From: Flaccisagitta enflata
Lineage: Eukaryota; Chaetognatha; Sagittoidea; Aphragmophora
Length of the DNA: 64,000 bases
Reading direction: 5' to 3'
Assembly: GCA_965153355.1 (NCBI GenBank)
Contig: OZ231126.1
Span: forward strand, 88,164,001-88,228,000
This document shows positions 1 to 12,857 of the stretch, piece by piece. Positions within the stretch are counted from its first letter, which is position 1, and each line of letters begins with the position of its first letter. A program made the position numbers and the translations under genes. Under the pieces are notes generated by a model, which ran no database searches, had not been told where the DNA came from, and saw only the letters and a list, made by a program, of their open reading frames with translations.

Positions 1-2330
1 TTTTGTGTATAATTCCATTGAGATGAGCAGTCAAAATGAATGAAGAAGAAGAGGGCTAAGGTGGGGTGGTGATGTGAGGGTGATGAAGTATTTCGTATTA
101 TTTTAAAGCAGTGATGAATTTAAGCGTAACTGGAAATGGTGGTGATGGTGATGAGTGTTTCAATTATTTCATGGTGATTTGAACGAAATATGAAGAATAA
201 AAGACAGACGGGTGAAAGACGAGGCGAAAAGTACGAACAATAAATGTTGCTAAGCCTGAATTTTGTGGCGCGCTCAGGCTGCTGATTGGGCTGTGGTGAG
301 GGCGATGGTAAAATTAGGCAGCAAAGCCAGTTCAACCAAAGAAGCGGTTAACTGAAGGGCTTTGAAGAGTGGGACTGATTGGGTAGTGCCATCTTTGATT
401 CTGATTAAACTGTTGGTATTTATTTTAGTTGAACAGATCTGAGCACAAAGGCCTGATTCTTAACTGAAGGCACTGTTTCTTAGCGGCCAGAGGGAATAAT
501 GAACAAGTGGACAAGCATCCCCTGCGAGATATACTAAGCTAATCCATTTGTGACTATGATTACAGTAACTGTGGTGTGCTTTGAGTCTGAAATTTTTGAT
601 GTGGTGACCTCTGACAAAGTATGGGTCTAATTGAGTGTGATAATAAGACAGCTGATTGGCATAGCCCTTCAAAAGCCTGGTGGAAAAGGATGAATTTGGA
701 AGACTGGGTAGTGAATAGTGAAGAAGGTGAGTCATGGGGAGGAAGCTGATCTTGACAATTAAGGCCCTTAAAGGAACCTTAAGTGACACAATTCAAGGCT
801 TTTCACACGAGACCATGGGTCCCTTAGAAGTGACCCTTCAGTAACCTTAAGGGACTGTAAAGGTCTCGTGTGGCCCTCTGATTGGTCTGGGGTTGGTGGG
901 ACAAGGCTGTAGAAGACCTAAATAATTTGAAAAGGACTGTTGACTGAAGGAGCATTTGGCCTAGAACGTTTGAGGACTGAAGGAGCTGTTGTAAATTTAT
1001 TGAGGCAGTGAGTGTGGGCTGATCTGTAGAGGAGCTGTTTGCCAGGGCCTGAAGGAGCAGATGGCCTGAAGGCCAGATCATAGGCCTGAGACTGTTGAAC
1101 CAGTCTGTGAAAAACGATTTGAGCCGAAAGACCGGAGTTAAAACTGAAGAACGATTCAAAAAGATCACGTGAGCCTGAAAAAGGAACGAAGAATATTGAC
1201 TGTGGCTGAACAGGGGACCAGCTGACTGACCATCGAACAAAGCGGTGTTAGTCGGCGTGCCGCTGGCTAAAATAACGCGCCACGCTGAAAATTGTTCAGA
1301 TCTCTTTCGGGTATTCGATATTTATATGCTTTAATGTCTGCATTAATCAGCTTATTGAATGGCCTGTTTGGATATTAATATCGGTTGTGCATATAATTTT
1401 TTATTTGTAAATTCACTATATGCGGATATTGTGGAAAGCAAAATATGCAAATAATATGGTAGTCTGGCATAATTTACTGTCTGGATGCGGCTCATAAACT
1501 GTAGCTTCTGGCGTCGTCAAATATTTTGAAAATGGAGCAGTTCAGAAATTACATGCGATGAAATGCGTGTTTTCAATGTCAACATCCATAAATCAGATGG
1601 TCAGAGCGATATAAGATGCATAGCAAAATCAATTTTGTAAATCACCATGGTGTCAACATGATGGTTGCAAAGTATTAAACAATAAATCAAACCATATGCA
1701 AATATCGTAACAAAACCTTTAGCACTCAAAAAATTTCATCTCACTGGTCCCTCTCTCAAAAGGTGGCGCTTGGTTAATGGCTATCCAGACTCCCAGAATT
1801 CAGCAAAATCCTTTAACTATTGCAAAAAGAACATTGTTAGTTTTAAGAGAATCATGATTTTAACGAAATGTCAAATATCACAGCATAGAAACTTTGTGAA
1901 ACGGGTGTATTCTATATAGAGCAGAGTTTGTAAGCTATTCAAAGATCAGCATATTTATCTACTGCAATATGCAAGGTAGATATAAAACAGTTTTCTAAAA
2001 ATGGAGGTACGATGAAGAAAAGAATGTGAGATCTAAAATTAACAAAATCTAATAGTCAAGGAAAATGAAAAAATGTGAAACTTTTAACTAGTGGCACTTA
2101 GTGTGTAACTGCGTATGGAGATTACTCTTCCTCCGCGCTGAACGGCGAAGGCAAATGTAAATTCTGAAGTGGTGACCATGCGCGTCGTCTGCCTGGGGCG
2201 GAAGTTTAAGGCAAGTCTCGGCATGTGGCAATCAGCCCAAATCAACACGCCTCATGGGTCGTGTCCGTCTGATGATTCGATCGGTGGTGATGCAAACGGT
2301 CGAAATGTGCAAATATCACCTCTCATACTT
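1..2330. other. Non-coding, nothing recognised except one dispersed-repeat copy
   Basis: No protein family, RNA gene or simple-sequence array is recognisable here. Open frames on either strand are short and have no recognisable motifs. Positions about 1740-2010 resemble 16850-17190: both contain 'CCCAGAATTCAGCAAAATCC', an 'AGCATATT' segment and 'AACAGTTTTCTAAAAA' or 'AACAATTTTCTAAAAA'. This part is therefore a diverged copy of an interspersed repeat. Confidence 0.5.
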
Positions 2331-2339
2331 TACATGATT

Positions 2340-2463
2340 TTCATTCATTCATTGAACATTCATTCATTCATTCATTCATTCATATTCATTCATTCATTCA
2401 TTCATATTCATTCATTCATTCGTTCATTCATTCTTCATTCTTCATTCATTCATTCATTCATTC
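2340..2463. repeat. (ATTC)n microsatellite, interrupted
   Basis: An ATTC/CATT tetranucleotide array with a few ATATTC and ATTCG interruptions. The open frame crossing it is low-complexity and is not taken as a gene. A poly-pyrimidine stretch follows at about 2530-2625. Confidence 0.9.
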
Positions 2464-5459
2464 AAAACGTGATTCTGAATGTCAAGCAAGGCACTTACAA
2501 TATACAACCTTCTTTAATATACTTCATCGTCTCCTTCTTTTTCTATTTCTTTTTCTTTTTTTTCTTCTTCTATTAATATTTCTTTTTCTTCTTCTTCTTT
2601 ATTTTCTTCTTCTTCTTCTTCTTCAATAATATTATAATATGCTGTCTTCGATTTTATCTGAATTTCAATCGACCGTATATTAATGCTTAGCGTATTTATG
2701 ATATTGATTATTGTCGATGTTAACGTTCATGCTCTGACGACACAGCGCTGCTGTGACTTCGCCTCTCATGCGCCTGATCTTTTTCATTTGTCGTTCTTCC
2801 TTCTTTCAGACTTTCGAGAATATACATCGTCGCGTGTTCTTTGTTGTTTTTCGCGGGCAATGTTGCTGTTAACGAATGACGTATCTCGATACTAGTTCTG
2901 TCCTCGCTTACAACTGCCTCACTAACTATTCTCTAATCTTGGTAGCTCTGTTATCGAACCATCGTTAACGCGGTTAGCTGTCCTCATCCTCTCTCCTCCT
3001 CCGCCTTTAATGCGTCATCTCCTGATCCACTCCCAGGCATGGACACGGTGGCCTGCCAGTGTGGGTGTTCTGAAATGAGTGCTTTTACTTCTGAGCTCAC
3101 CATGCAGTGTTGCTAAACAAAATGCGACACGTGTCACCTGTATGTATTTCTGTCTAATCTACTGTCATTTCGCTAATTTCTTAGCATGATGTCGCCAAAC
3201 ATATTCTTTGTTTCGGCATGAGTTTCCTTGAAATCGGTTACAGTCGCGGACGCACGACTGCTTTGCCGTATCATCGATCATCGTCATTATTATTTCTTGA
3301 CGTTGCATTTTGCCTGCGTCGTTCGCGTGTATCCGGCGTGGGTGCTCCGTCGCTCCCTCTGTCCGCAGCATTTCAAGAATGGGGTGTTTGGGCATATAAA
3401 AGGTTGAAGAAGAAGCGCTGAAGCAAACGAGAAGATGAGGAAGAAAGAAAAGAAGGAAGAAAGGAAGGAAGGAAAGGAGATGAAGCAGGGGACCCCGGGG
3501 CGATGGAGAAGGAAGAAGGAATCTGTATGTAGATGTGTTAACTATGAAGCAGAACGCGCGATAGTAACAGTTGAAACCTGTTGGCTAACTACTGTCTGGT
3601 AACATTCACTTGAATCACGCGTTGTGAATCTCGTGATCATGAAGTCAACACAAGACAATAATCGTGAACAATGAGCAGAGCAAATTTAAAATGCAATATA
3701 ACTGCAGCAAACCCTCATTAAATTATTAAAAATGATCGATGACAAAATAACTCAAGACAGAAGTAGAGATATCTAAAAATGATGAACGAGCGATGACGAT
3801 TGGACGAACGATATTCATTTTACAACAGGTATTAGGGTGTCGCGTTCAAAAATCTCATTTATATGAATAGTCTCTAATATAAATATCTTTGCAAAGAATC
3901 GTGCGCGAAGATCCAATTTTAATTTATATCCTCTATTTGCCAGTCATTAATATTCTATATGATGTTCTTATGATTATGTTTATGGTGAATAACTGATGAT
4001 CAATATAGATGAGTACAAGGGTCAAATATAATATTTATTTTTTTGTTATTAATCTTGATAAAATCATCTAGTAAAATAAAATATATTATTCCTATAAACA
4101 TTTACTGAAGAAGTGCGTATACAATCTAATTTGAATATAAATTTATTATGCTATCATAAACTGTCAATTTTGAAAAATTCCATAACGATGTGCCTGGGGG
4201 TGTGGGTATGCTATATTAATACGTGTGTATCATACTATTGTAACCAGCAACGTATGACTATTTCAGGGACATCGCGTGACATCCTGCTGTCATGTCGACT
4301 AATGTGTGAATAAGCTGGAAAAGGAAGGTGAAGAAGGAGAGAGAGAGAGATGAGAGGAGGACGGCGACCATTGAACGAACAAACAGACGAAGACGACGAA
4401 CCGCAACAGAAAAACAATTGAGATCAAATCTATTGAAAGTATTGATAATAAACGAGTTGTAAGCAAAATAGGCAGAGACGATTTACTTGCTGCGTGATGG
4501 TATGCTGCCCCACCTACTATACAGTTTCACCAGATACTTTTACAACAGTGTATGAATCAGTTGAACAGATCTATTTGACAAAGAAATCACCATCTAGATG
4601 AGAATCACTTTCGTTGTGTTGCGCCTGGCTAGTGGCATAAGGCGCCAAATCAAGCAAAATCCGGTGAAAAGACTGTCGTCGCAGGCTGCTGTAAAATAAC
4701 GGAATTGGCTAATCCCTGGCAAGCGCCATCCCCATCTTTGCCAACCAGCGCACAAGCTGGGTTATCCGTGACGTGCGCCTGGCGCCTAGACGCGAACGGG
4801 CGGTGACCATCACGCTCTGTGGTGCAAAGTCTGGCGGAATCTAACGTGTGTTTTTTCATTTCAGGTGTTTAAATCAGTCAAAGACTAACCAGGCCGAAAC
4901 AAAGATATTTCCACTTAACTCACGTGTTTGTGATTCCTCCTAGCCTTTGTAATGCCAACTGTGTAACTGGATTTTGTACAATGTATTTATGGTGTGTTAA
5001 ATAATATTTTAGGCTTTGAAGGGACATAGATTTAAATGTCGATTTTGAAATTCTTTTTTATGACCATCTCTTTAAATGATATCTTCGTGCTTATATTATA
5101 CGCGTCCAGCCAGCCTGACAATATATCATGGGTTCTGAACCCTGAGGGCAAAATGTATTTGATGAATGGTATTTTGAGGCAAAAACGTGCTCATTTTGCT
5201 GTTTTACAGTCCGTGATATCTTTAGGCAAAAGTACAAACTACTAGATCAGAAGCAGCATATGTACTAATCATTGGTTCTGGGCAAATTTGGTAGAAAATG
5301 TGTTAAAGGCAGTTTGGTAAAATAACTTTTTCTTTGTTTTTTATTAATGTTATATTTATGCTAAATTTGTCTTGCTTTAGCCTTGTTGGTTGTCGCATCA
5401 TATATAAATCTCTTTAATCCTTCGCCATTTGCTTTCAGCCTGTCTAAATGGCAAAAGCA
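2464..5459. other. Non-coding; a GC-richer island at about 4700-4840
   Basis: No confident feature. 3430-3500 is purine-rich. 4700-4840 is clearly GC-richer than its AT-rich surroundings and has an open plus-strand frame of about 40 codons. No usable donor was found before the in-frame stop, so it is not called as an exon (see findings). Confidence 0.45.
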
Positions 5460-5464
5460 GGTTA

Positions 5465-5695
5465 AAGACAATTTCCACCTCCTCCTCCTCAGCCTCCACC
5501 TCGCCCTTCTAGTACATAAAACAAACTTCCTTCACCAACCTAATAAACATATAAATAAGATGAAATCACCCATTTGCGTGTTCAGTCTCACTACAATTTT
5601 TATAACCTTCTCTTTGCATCTTCTCCCCCTCCTCCTCCTCCTCCTCCTCCTCCTCCTCCTCCTCCTCCTCCTCCTCCTCCTTTTCCACCTCGTTA
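5465..5695. repeat. (CTC)n / CT-rich trinucleotide tract
   Basis: CTC-rich segments lead to a nearly pure (CTC)n run at about 5630-5682. A second short CTC cluster lies at about 5790-5808. The Leu-rich frame over it is a repeat translation, not a gene. From here to about 6860 nothing else is recognised. Confidence 0.85.
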
Positions 5696-6865
5696 ATCAT
5701 GTAGTCCCACTCATTTGATTGCAAACCTACACAAATATCTTGAAAATAAGGCTAGAATAACAAGTTTTATGATTGCCACCTCTCTTTCTCCCTCCTCCTC
5801 CTCCTCCTTGCATACTTCAACCACCTCATCCTAAACCTGTGACTTAATATCAACATTAATTTGTCTGAATAAAAAACCTTTTATCCAAAGATTTACCTAA
5901 AAAAGTAAGTCTGAAAAAGCTATTTCCTGTGGCGTCCATTCCCAAATCCTCATGCTGGAAATGGGGAAAATAGCAAGGTGCAATATCTCCAAATTGGTGA
6001 GGTGTACATAAAAATAGAAACTAGTCCCTAGTAGGCCATCACCAAAGGGTAAGAATTGCTAAAAAAAATCACCTTAAGTCCAGGGTGTACATAGCTAAAA
6101 AATATAAAACTGTATTTTTTGCTCTTCCCCCCTCCATAGGATTATAATGCGAAGTTACTCGTTCATTTTAGAAAAATGCATTTTGTTGTACTGACAAAAA
6201 ATATGAGGTGTTAAGACCAAATAAATGGTCCATGTGAACGTCCCTCTGATTATGAAATCTAAAAGTCTCCTCTTGCATTTCCATCATCAATAAAGCCTTA
6301 ATGTCATGGTGTAGTATGTTTTAAAAAAATAATAAGTCAAAAGGTACCCTTATTTTTAACAAAAATCGCCCCAATAATAGGGTTTTTAGACCCCTTGAGC
6401 CTCCCCAAATGCAAAATATGAGCTAAAATTGTAATGGGTCCTTTCCTTATGAACCAATACACTTCAGTTCCAATCATTGTTTCATCAATTTTTGTATTTT
6501 TTAATTTTAGCTAAATTGACCATTTGAGCTCCAACAGCCAGTCTGGCCGATTACATAGTGGGCACCTACTTCCGGTCAAGATATCATCCTATGGCTGGTT
6601 GATATGATTCATATAGATTAAAGATTTAGTTTGGCGTTTTTTGTTTCTCCATTTTTGACATACTGTGCCCTGTACAATACTGTGCTGGTTCGGCGTATAG
6701 TGCCTAGCAATCCCCCCAAAAAACTTAGTTTCTGATCTTCACCGTTTCGTTCTACGCCCCTTGTACAGGTAATATTTTTTGCATCCCGCAGTATGTCTGC
6801 GTGGGTCAGGCTTTCCATCGTATCAGTATCAGACCTCTCACGTATCTTCTCCCTCAGCTTATCCT

Positions 6866-7736
6866 AATAAGGCCGGATACACGGCTGCCCCAGTCTCGTG
6901 TAGGTGGGCAGGGGCCATATTTGATGTCAAAAGAGCATTTGGGCAGGTATAAAGAGGCCAATGACCGCATAAAAGTGAATAGTCGCAAAAGCGTTAGATG
7001 GTCAGCGACTCAGCGGTACCCATTGCCCCTATGTGAGTGTATGTGGGTGTGAGGTGGTTAGAGGGGCAGCGACCCGAAGGAACCAGCCTGCTGCTTTATT
7101 TGAGCCTCAAGGATGAGAGTGGGGCTTCATGGCTGAGAGGTGAGGGTCAAGGCTGAGGCTTGAGATTCGAGGCTTAGATTTGAGCTTCAAGGCTGGGATT
7201 TGAGCTTCGGGGCTGAGATTTGAGCTTCGAGGCTGAGATTTGAGCTGCGAGGCTGGGATTTGAGCTTCGAGGTTGGGATATGAGCTTTGGGGCAGGGATT
7301 TGACCAGGCTGGTATATGAGCTTGGAAGCTGGGTTTTGAGCTTCAAGGCTAGGATTTGAGCTTCAAGGCTGGGAGTTTGTCAACATGAGACTGGGATTTG
7401 AGCCCAGGCTGGGATTTGAGCCTCGAGGCTGGGATTTAGCCTGGAGACTTGAGATTTGAGCCTCAAGGCTGAGATTTGAGCCAGGAAGCGGGGATAGCCT
7501 CAAAGCTAGGATTTGGGTCTCGCGACTAGGATTTGGGCCTTGAGAGACTAGGAGAAGAAGAAGAAGGAGAAGGAGAAATTTCCCCTATGTGTGAAAGCAT
7601 AGGTCATCGGCTCCTTCGGGGCCGCTGCCCAGAAAGTAAAACATGACTGACCGACCAACCAACCAACCAACCAACTGACCAACGGTCGGTCAAAGCAGGA
7701 TGTAGAGTCGCGTAGCATGTGTAGCACGCGACTAAG
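6866..7736 (+). mobile_element. F1 hairpin-ended element, interrupted by an F2 element
   Basis: The left end at 6866 reads AAGGCCGGATACACGG, followed by the F1 subterminal block (CAGTCTCGTGTAGGTGGGCA). The right end carries a GACC/AACC tetranucleotide tract (7646-7690) and a terminal hairpin at about 7706-7734 with arms AGTCGCGTAGCAT and ATGCTACGCGACT in reverse-complement register. The middle (about 6981-7630) is an F2 element, so this is a nested composite. No coding capacity is seen, so it is non-autonomous. Helentron-type assignment is inference. Confidence 0.65.
6981..7630 (+). mobile_element. F2 element nested in F1
   Basis: It starts with AGTCGCAAAAGCGTTAGATGG and the GGTACCC/TTGCCCCT block, then AGAGGGGCAGCG. 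It ends with the hairpin CCTATG-TGTGAAAG-CATAGG and TTCGGGGCCGCTGCCC (to 7630). The core (about 7090-7550) is a tandem array of about 20 bp units around 'GGGATTTGAGCTTCGAGGCT'. The minus-strand frame over the core (SQLKSQPRSS-like) is repeat-derived. Confidence 0.65.
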
Positions 7737-8599
7737 AATACACAAACATGAAAAAACGTTCATTCAATCTTAAACCTTTTCAATATTCTCTTTTATGATA
7801 AATATTAGCCTGAACCTGAATGACAAAAAGCAATAGAATTAGCAGTCTCCAAGCAGGTCATGTTGTGGGACTGTCTCAGGCTTTTATTCAAATCAATATT
7901 GGCTTTAAAATTCTAGTTTTAGGTGGCCGCGCCATACCTATTAACCCTACTCCCATAAGAAATTCAAAATTTTAAAGTACTCAAATTCCAATTCTGACTG
8001 CAGATTTGGATTCTGCAGAAAAACTGTCTATCGAAAGTGTTTTTCTTTTTTTAATATTCCAATTAGAAGGTGGTCAAAAGTGCTGTCAAATGTCGCAAAT
8101 TATACCTTTCCTTTTAATTTCTTTGTAAAATCATTGACCCTACCTTTTTTAAAAATCTTTATCGTAGATTTTGAAAATGATCCCAAAGGAATTTTGAAAA
8201 ATGAAAAGCACTTTCAACAGACAGTTTTTCATGCATATTCTAAATCTGCATTAAAAATTTTGATTTGAGCAATTTGAAATTTTTGTTTTTTTATCAACCA
8301 ACGGGAAGTTCCTAGCAACCGCCAAACAAGCGACATTCTTACAGAACATACTGTGGGAACGTTGTAGCAAATTTAATTTTAAAAAATGTTCCTCGCTCAA
8401 AATATTGATATTTTAGCGAAAATACATAGAAATGTGTTTCCATAGCAACCAGCTATCATGGGCAATAAATCATCCCGTTATTAGTCTATATTTCAAATAT
8501 CACTTCCCTGGCTTCATGTGTTTTTCTACAATGCTTGCCCCCGTTATCTCAAGTTTAGACGAGATCTACTGTACAATCAAACAATACGGTGTGCTTCGT
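7737..8599. other. AT-rich non-coding stretch
   Basis: No recognised feature in this stretch. Short frames lack any motif. Confidence 0.45.
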
Positions 8600-8603
8600 T
8601 CAT

Positions 8604-8712
8604 GATGCTGATGATGTTGATGATGATGTTGATGTTGATGTTGATATGGATGATGACGATGATGATGAAGAAAATGTTGATGTTGATATGGATGATGACG
8701 ATGATGATGTTA

Positions 8713-8793
<81 letters not shown>
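8604..8793. repeat. (GAT)n trinucleotide array
   Basis: Interrupted GATGTT/GATGAT units become pure (GAT)n from about 8718 to 8791. The poly-Met and poly-Asp frames across it are translations of the repeat and are rejected as genes. Confidence 0.9.
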
Positions 8794-9007
8794 AGAGAAC
8801 ATTGAATTGAGTTCTAAGTCGCGACTCTACACTCCTGCCAACCGGTCCATGATGATATTACGACCCGCGTTACTTGTTTTAAGGACAAGTGTAATTTTTA
8901 CGATGATGGCGTTGATTACTGTTTCATTGCCATTTGTTGTATCTGATTTGGTAAGAGAGTTAAGCTGTGCTTCACAATGAAGCAACTTAGATCATTTATT
9001 CATTAAA

Positions 9008-9120
<113 letters not shown>

Positions 9121-9376
9121 ATCTTTTTGTCTGTCAGTCACTTTGTCTCTCATTATAATTTCGAGATAAAAGTCAACAGCTTTCTCTTTTTTTATTCAGC
9201 CGCCCCTCAATTTTTCGTCTTTGTCCCTCCGCCTTTTCCTCCTCTCTTCTTTTCTTCCTCCTTCTCTTCCCACTGTGCCTCATCTTAGCCCTCATCCCCC
9301 CTTCAAGTCCCTAACCACTTCCATTTTGACGTGTCTGACGGCATGCTCTCATCGTCGGAATGACGCCAGAAATGAA

Positions 9377-9480
9377 ATCACATGATCATCAAGTCAAATC
9401 ACATGATCATCAAGTCAAACCACATGATCATCAAGTCTAATCACATGATCATCAAGTCTAATCACATGACTATCAAGTTA
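9377..9480. repeat. 21-bp tandem repeat, about 5 copies
   Basis: The unit is close to AATCACATGATCATCAAGTC plus one base, repeated about five times with decay at the right end. It contains the palindrome TGATCA. There are no unique spacers, so it is not CRISPR-like. A related single copy (CACGTGAACATCAAGTCAAG) occurs near 10440. Confidence 0.85.
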
Positions 9481-9723
9481 CGTCAGTTGATCATTCGGTC
9501 TGGAATCGGAGGCCACCACACCATTCCGAATTTTGGGCCTGATACAGTACGATGGGAGCAATAAGAGCAGTAGAAAGAGGGCCTTCTATATTCTTACTGT
9601 TTAAAGGATGTATCTAAAGCTTTGGTTTTTCTGAAAGCTGATGGTCCAAGGTATTGAGTGAACACAAAATTCCAAACCAAGTGATTTATAACAAAACCGC
9701 CAATTGATCCCTCTAAATTGCAT

Positions 9724-9815
9724 GTGGCGCAACAGCTCTGTTGGTAGAGTGTTGAACTTGAGAAACAGAATTTCTCCCTCTTCAGTGTCACAGGTTCAAA
9801 TCCCGAGTGGTGCTG
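9724..9815 (+). repeat. tRNA-derived SINE head or tRNA pseudogene
   Basis: A D-arm-like box A (CAGCTCTGTTGGTAGAGTG, 9733-9751) is followed about 42 bases later by a consensus-like box B (GGTTCAAATCC, 9793-9803) and then a T-run. Box spacing, a long variable region and an imperfect T-stem and acceptor stem argue against a functional tRNA. A tRNA-derived SINE head, or a decayed Leu/Ser-type tRNA, is the best reading. I could not define the SINE 3' end. Confidence 0.65.
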
Positions 9816-10039
9816 CACTTTTTTTCTTTTTGGTCAACAGTTAGAGCTAGAGGAATAAAACTATATTCACTCAATGCTCTTGCTCATCAGCTTTCAGAAA
9901 AACCATAATTATAGCTACTTCATTAGAATAGTGAAGCAGGAAATGACCCTCCATCTGAGGTTCTCATTGCTCCTATGGTACTGTATCAATTCCCGAGAAT
10001 GGTTGTCTTATTTAGTCGGGCCCATCAACTTTTTTGGTT

Positions 10040-10166
10040 GATTGGTTGGTCCATCAGTCTATCAGTCTTTTGGTACGTTGTCTGTTTGTCACAAAATCAC
10101 TTTTTGCAGTTTTTCAATCCTGCTCACCCATCTGCAATAAAGGTAGTCGTTTATCCGGCCTTGTTT
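10040..10166 (-). mobile_element. Decayed F1 fragment
   Basis: A GGTTGGTCC-type tetranucleotide stretch is followed by a tail ending in GTTTATCCGGCCTTGTT (to 10165). This matches the AACAAGGCCGGATACACGG terminus of F1 in reverse complement. The hairpin end is not preserved. Confidence 0.5.
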
Positions 10167-10727
10167 TTTAATATCTGCCTGATGCCTGCTTTAGGGGGAT
10201 CCATTTCTTATCCTGATAACTTTTAGGTCGTATGATTTGTCTCCCAACCATTATTTGATTCTTATAACTCGGCTTAATTGCATTGGGTGTGGGAAGAGGT
10301 AAACATCAATGCCCCTGGCCAACTGCTTATCCTAATTAAAAAGAATTTTCGTTGCTGTAACCGTTAGTACTATTCGTAGGCTAACAATGGACACATCCAA
10401 GTCACGTAATCTAGTCTTGTAAACGAGGCAGTATGAGGTCACGTGAACATCAAGTCAAGACAAGTAACATGAACAAAGGACGATGTCACGTCAATGATGG
10501 ATGTGGGCAGTGGTCACGTGGTTAGAGATGGTCTCGATCATGTGATCCTCTTTTTGACATGACATCAGCTGATTTTAAGGATGTCGGTTAGAGTAAAGTT
10601 ATTCTTTTCCTTTGACAATGTTTTTAACCCCGTTGCTCTCATTCTCTCTCATTCAAATCTGGCTCTGTCTGCCTGTCTGTGTGTCTGTGTCACCTTGTTT
10701 TTGAGCTAGCATCTTTTTACATTTTAC

Positions 10728-10899
<172 letters not shown>

Positions 10900-12235
10900 A
10901 TATACACTCAACGTACTCCCACTCTCTCAGCCCTCCCACACGCGCATTCCCGTTCTTCCAGTTTGAGAGATTGTCCTCTTCCATGACCGATGCCAATTCC
11001 TGGCATTACCAAGGCCAATCATTGCAGACAGGAAACTCAAAGAGTATGCATTAATTCTGACTCCTTAATCATTCAACATCACTCAAATTCATTTTTGAAA
11101 GGTCAACGCCGATTCATGTTTCCGCCCAAGAGAATTGACATGTCAAGGAAACTCAATGTCAAGGAAACACCCTCCCCCCCTTCCCAACCCCCTTCCTTCC
11201 CAATACCAGTCACCCTCGCCCTGTCACTCCGTTTGTTAGAAAGAACCAATAGGAAAATGGTTCAACTTTTCTATCTTCAAAAAATAATTCAACTTTTCAA
11301 TCTTCAACTTCGTTGACTACTGAAGCAGATTTAGTTTTTGCATGCGTCATGTTGTTTCCTAACCTAGTTCACCAAAATCCCATACTGAGATATCGGTTTT
11401 GTCTGTAGGTTCAAAAAGTTAATCTAGATTTATTAACCCGTGATTTTTTATCCTTGCCCTTAGACAAATTGGACCACATCAAATCACCCCACCTCCCTTC
11501 TTGACGATATCTTTTCCTAATCTTAACCAAATTACGCCTCTCCCCCGACCAATCTTGTGTTTAACCTTATTGAGACCTTTGCCTCGACCGCCGCCATTAT
11601 GAAACCCACTTCCCCCACTCTGATATTCGCACCTCTTTTACCGTTTACACCCCCAATTTGTGACAATTTTCCACCGCTTCCTGACCTCTGATCTAGTTTG
11701 ATGACACATTTTTACGGGTCTCTCTTCGTTTAACCCCATTGGCTCGTTTCTAGCATCAATTTTGTGGCCTCTCTTTGACTCTGTGCCCCCGTTTTGTGGT
11801 TTAGGAAAACCAAGTCATGACCCTCGATGCGCGTAAAGAAGCCCCGATGAGACCTGGATCTGCTTCATAATCCGGCAGACTGATCTCCTTTTTTCTCTTC
11901 TTGCTCTTCTTTTTTGCTTCCCTGCTCCAATACACGAATCAGATCCTCTCGATTCTCTTCTTTGATCTCGATTCTTCTTCTTGAGCTGGAAAATCGAAAT
12001 CGAAAATCTTAGTCCTTTTTGGGGTCGAGAGAGCCTAGATTTCTGTGCGATTTTCTTTCTTTCTTTCTCCCCCCCTCTCCTTTCATTTTACTTAAACAGC
12101 GCTAACCCTTTGCCATCTAGCTTTAATGGTCCGTTTCTTTCATTTTTTTTCAACACCTGTTTATCTCTTTCTTTGCCCAAATCACTCATACGTACTTTCT
12201 TGATTTCTATTCTCATTTACGGTCGCATTGTTTCT
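10900..12235. other. Pyrimidine-rich non-coding stretch
   Basis: No gene or element recognised. The sequence is C/T-rich, especially after 11450, which produces Ser/Leu/Pro-rich frames without domain signal. Confidence 0.45.
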
Positions 12236-12239
12236 ATAC

Positions 12240-12240
<1 letters not shown>

Positions 12241-12311
<71 letters not shown>

Positions 12312-12348
12312 ATCTATCTTTCTATATTTAGGGCCTTCTCAGTCATCA

Positions 12349-12444
<96 letters not shown>
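12241..12444. repeat. (TTTC)n followed by (CT)n
   Basis: A tetranucleotide TTTC array (to about 12325) and, after a short gap, a (CT)n array (about 12350-12443). Confidence 0.95.
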
Positions 12445-12445
<1 letters not shown>

Positions 12446-12594
12446 TTCCATGTAGGTTTATAGGTCTTTTTGGGGTCTTTGTGTCCTCGAAGTTACAAAT
12501 TTTATCCGTTGCCGTAATTTTAAGGACACACAAACACTAAACCAAAGAGAAAGGGAGCAACCCAAACCACGAAACTAGAGAAATAAACTAAGCC

Positions 12595-12694
<100 letters not shown>

Positions 12695-12779
12695 TGCCGT
12701 TAGTGCCAGGGTTTAACCCTCTTTACATAAATCAGTTAGTCGGTTCATTACCATCTTTTCTTTCTGTCCTTGTTCAATC

Positions 12780-12857
12780 CCATTTTCCCACTTTTCGACT
12801 CGTGCTGATTGACCGACAGACAAAGCCTCCTATAGAGTTGCGTGTTTGCAACTGAAC
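12780..12857 (+). mobile_element. F1 3' end, AGTTGC-stem subfamily
   Basis: CCCACTTTTCGACTCG, a GACCGACAGACAAAG tract, then CCTCCTATAG and the hairpin AGTTGC-GTGTTT-GCAACT (12836-12853). The stem differs from the AGTCGC/GCGACT stem of other F1 copies at one position in each arm, and pairing is kept. The left end was not found. Confidence 0.65.

Noticed and set aside
3165-3421. Overlapping 67- and 76-codon frames on opposite strands
   Set aside because: No motif and no splice or promoter support; neither could be preferred.
8518-8805. Poly-Met / poly-Asp open frames
   Set aside because: Pure translations of a (GAT)n array; no flanking conserved sequence.
9377-9480. CRISPR-like direct repeats (also 42600-43070 and 50060-50270)
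   Set aside because: Units are head-to-tail with no unique spacers, and the context is clearly animal genomic DNA.
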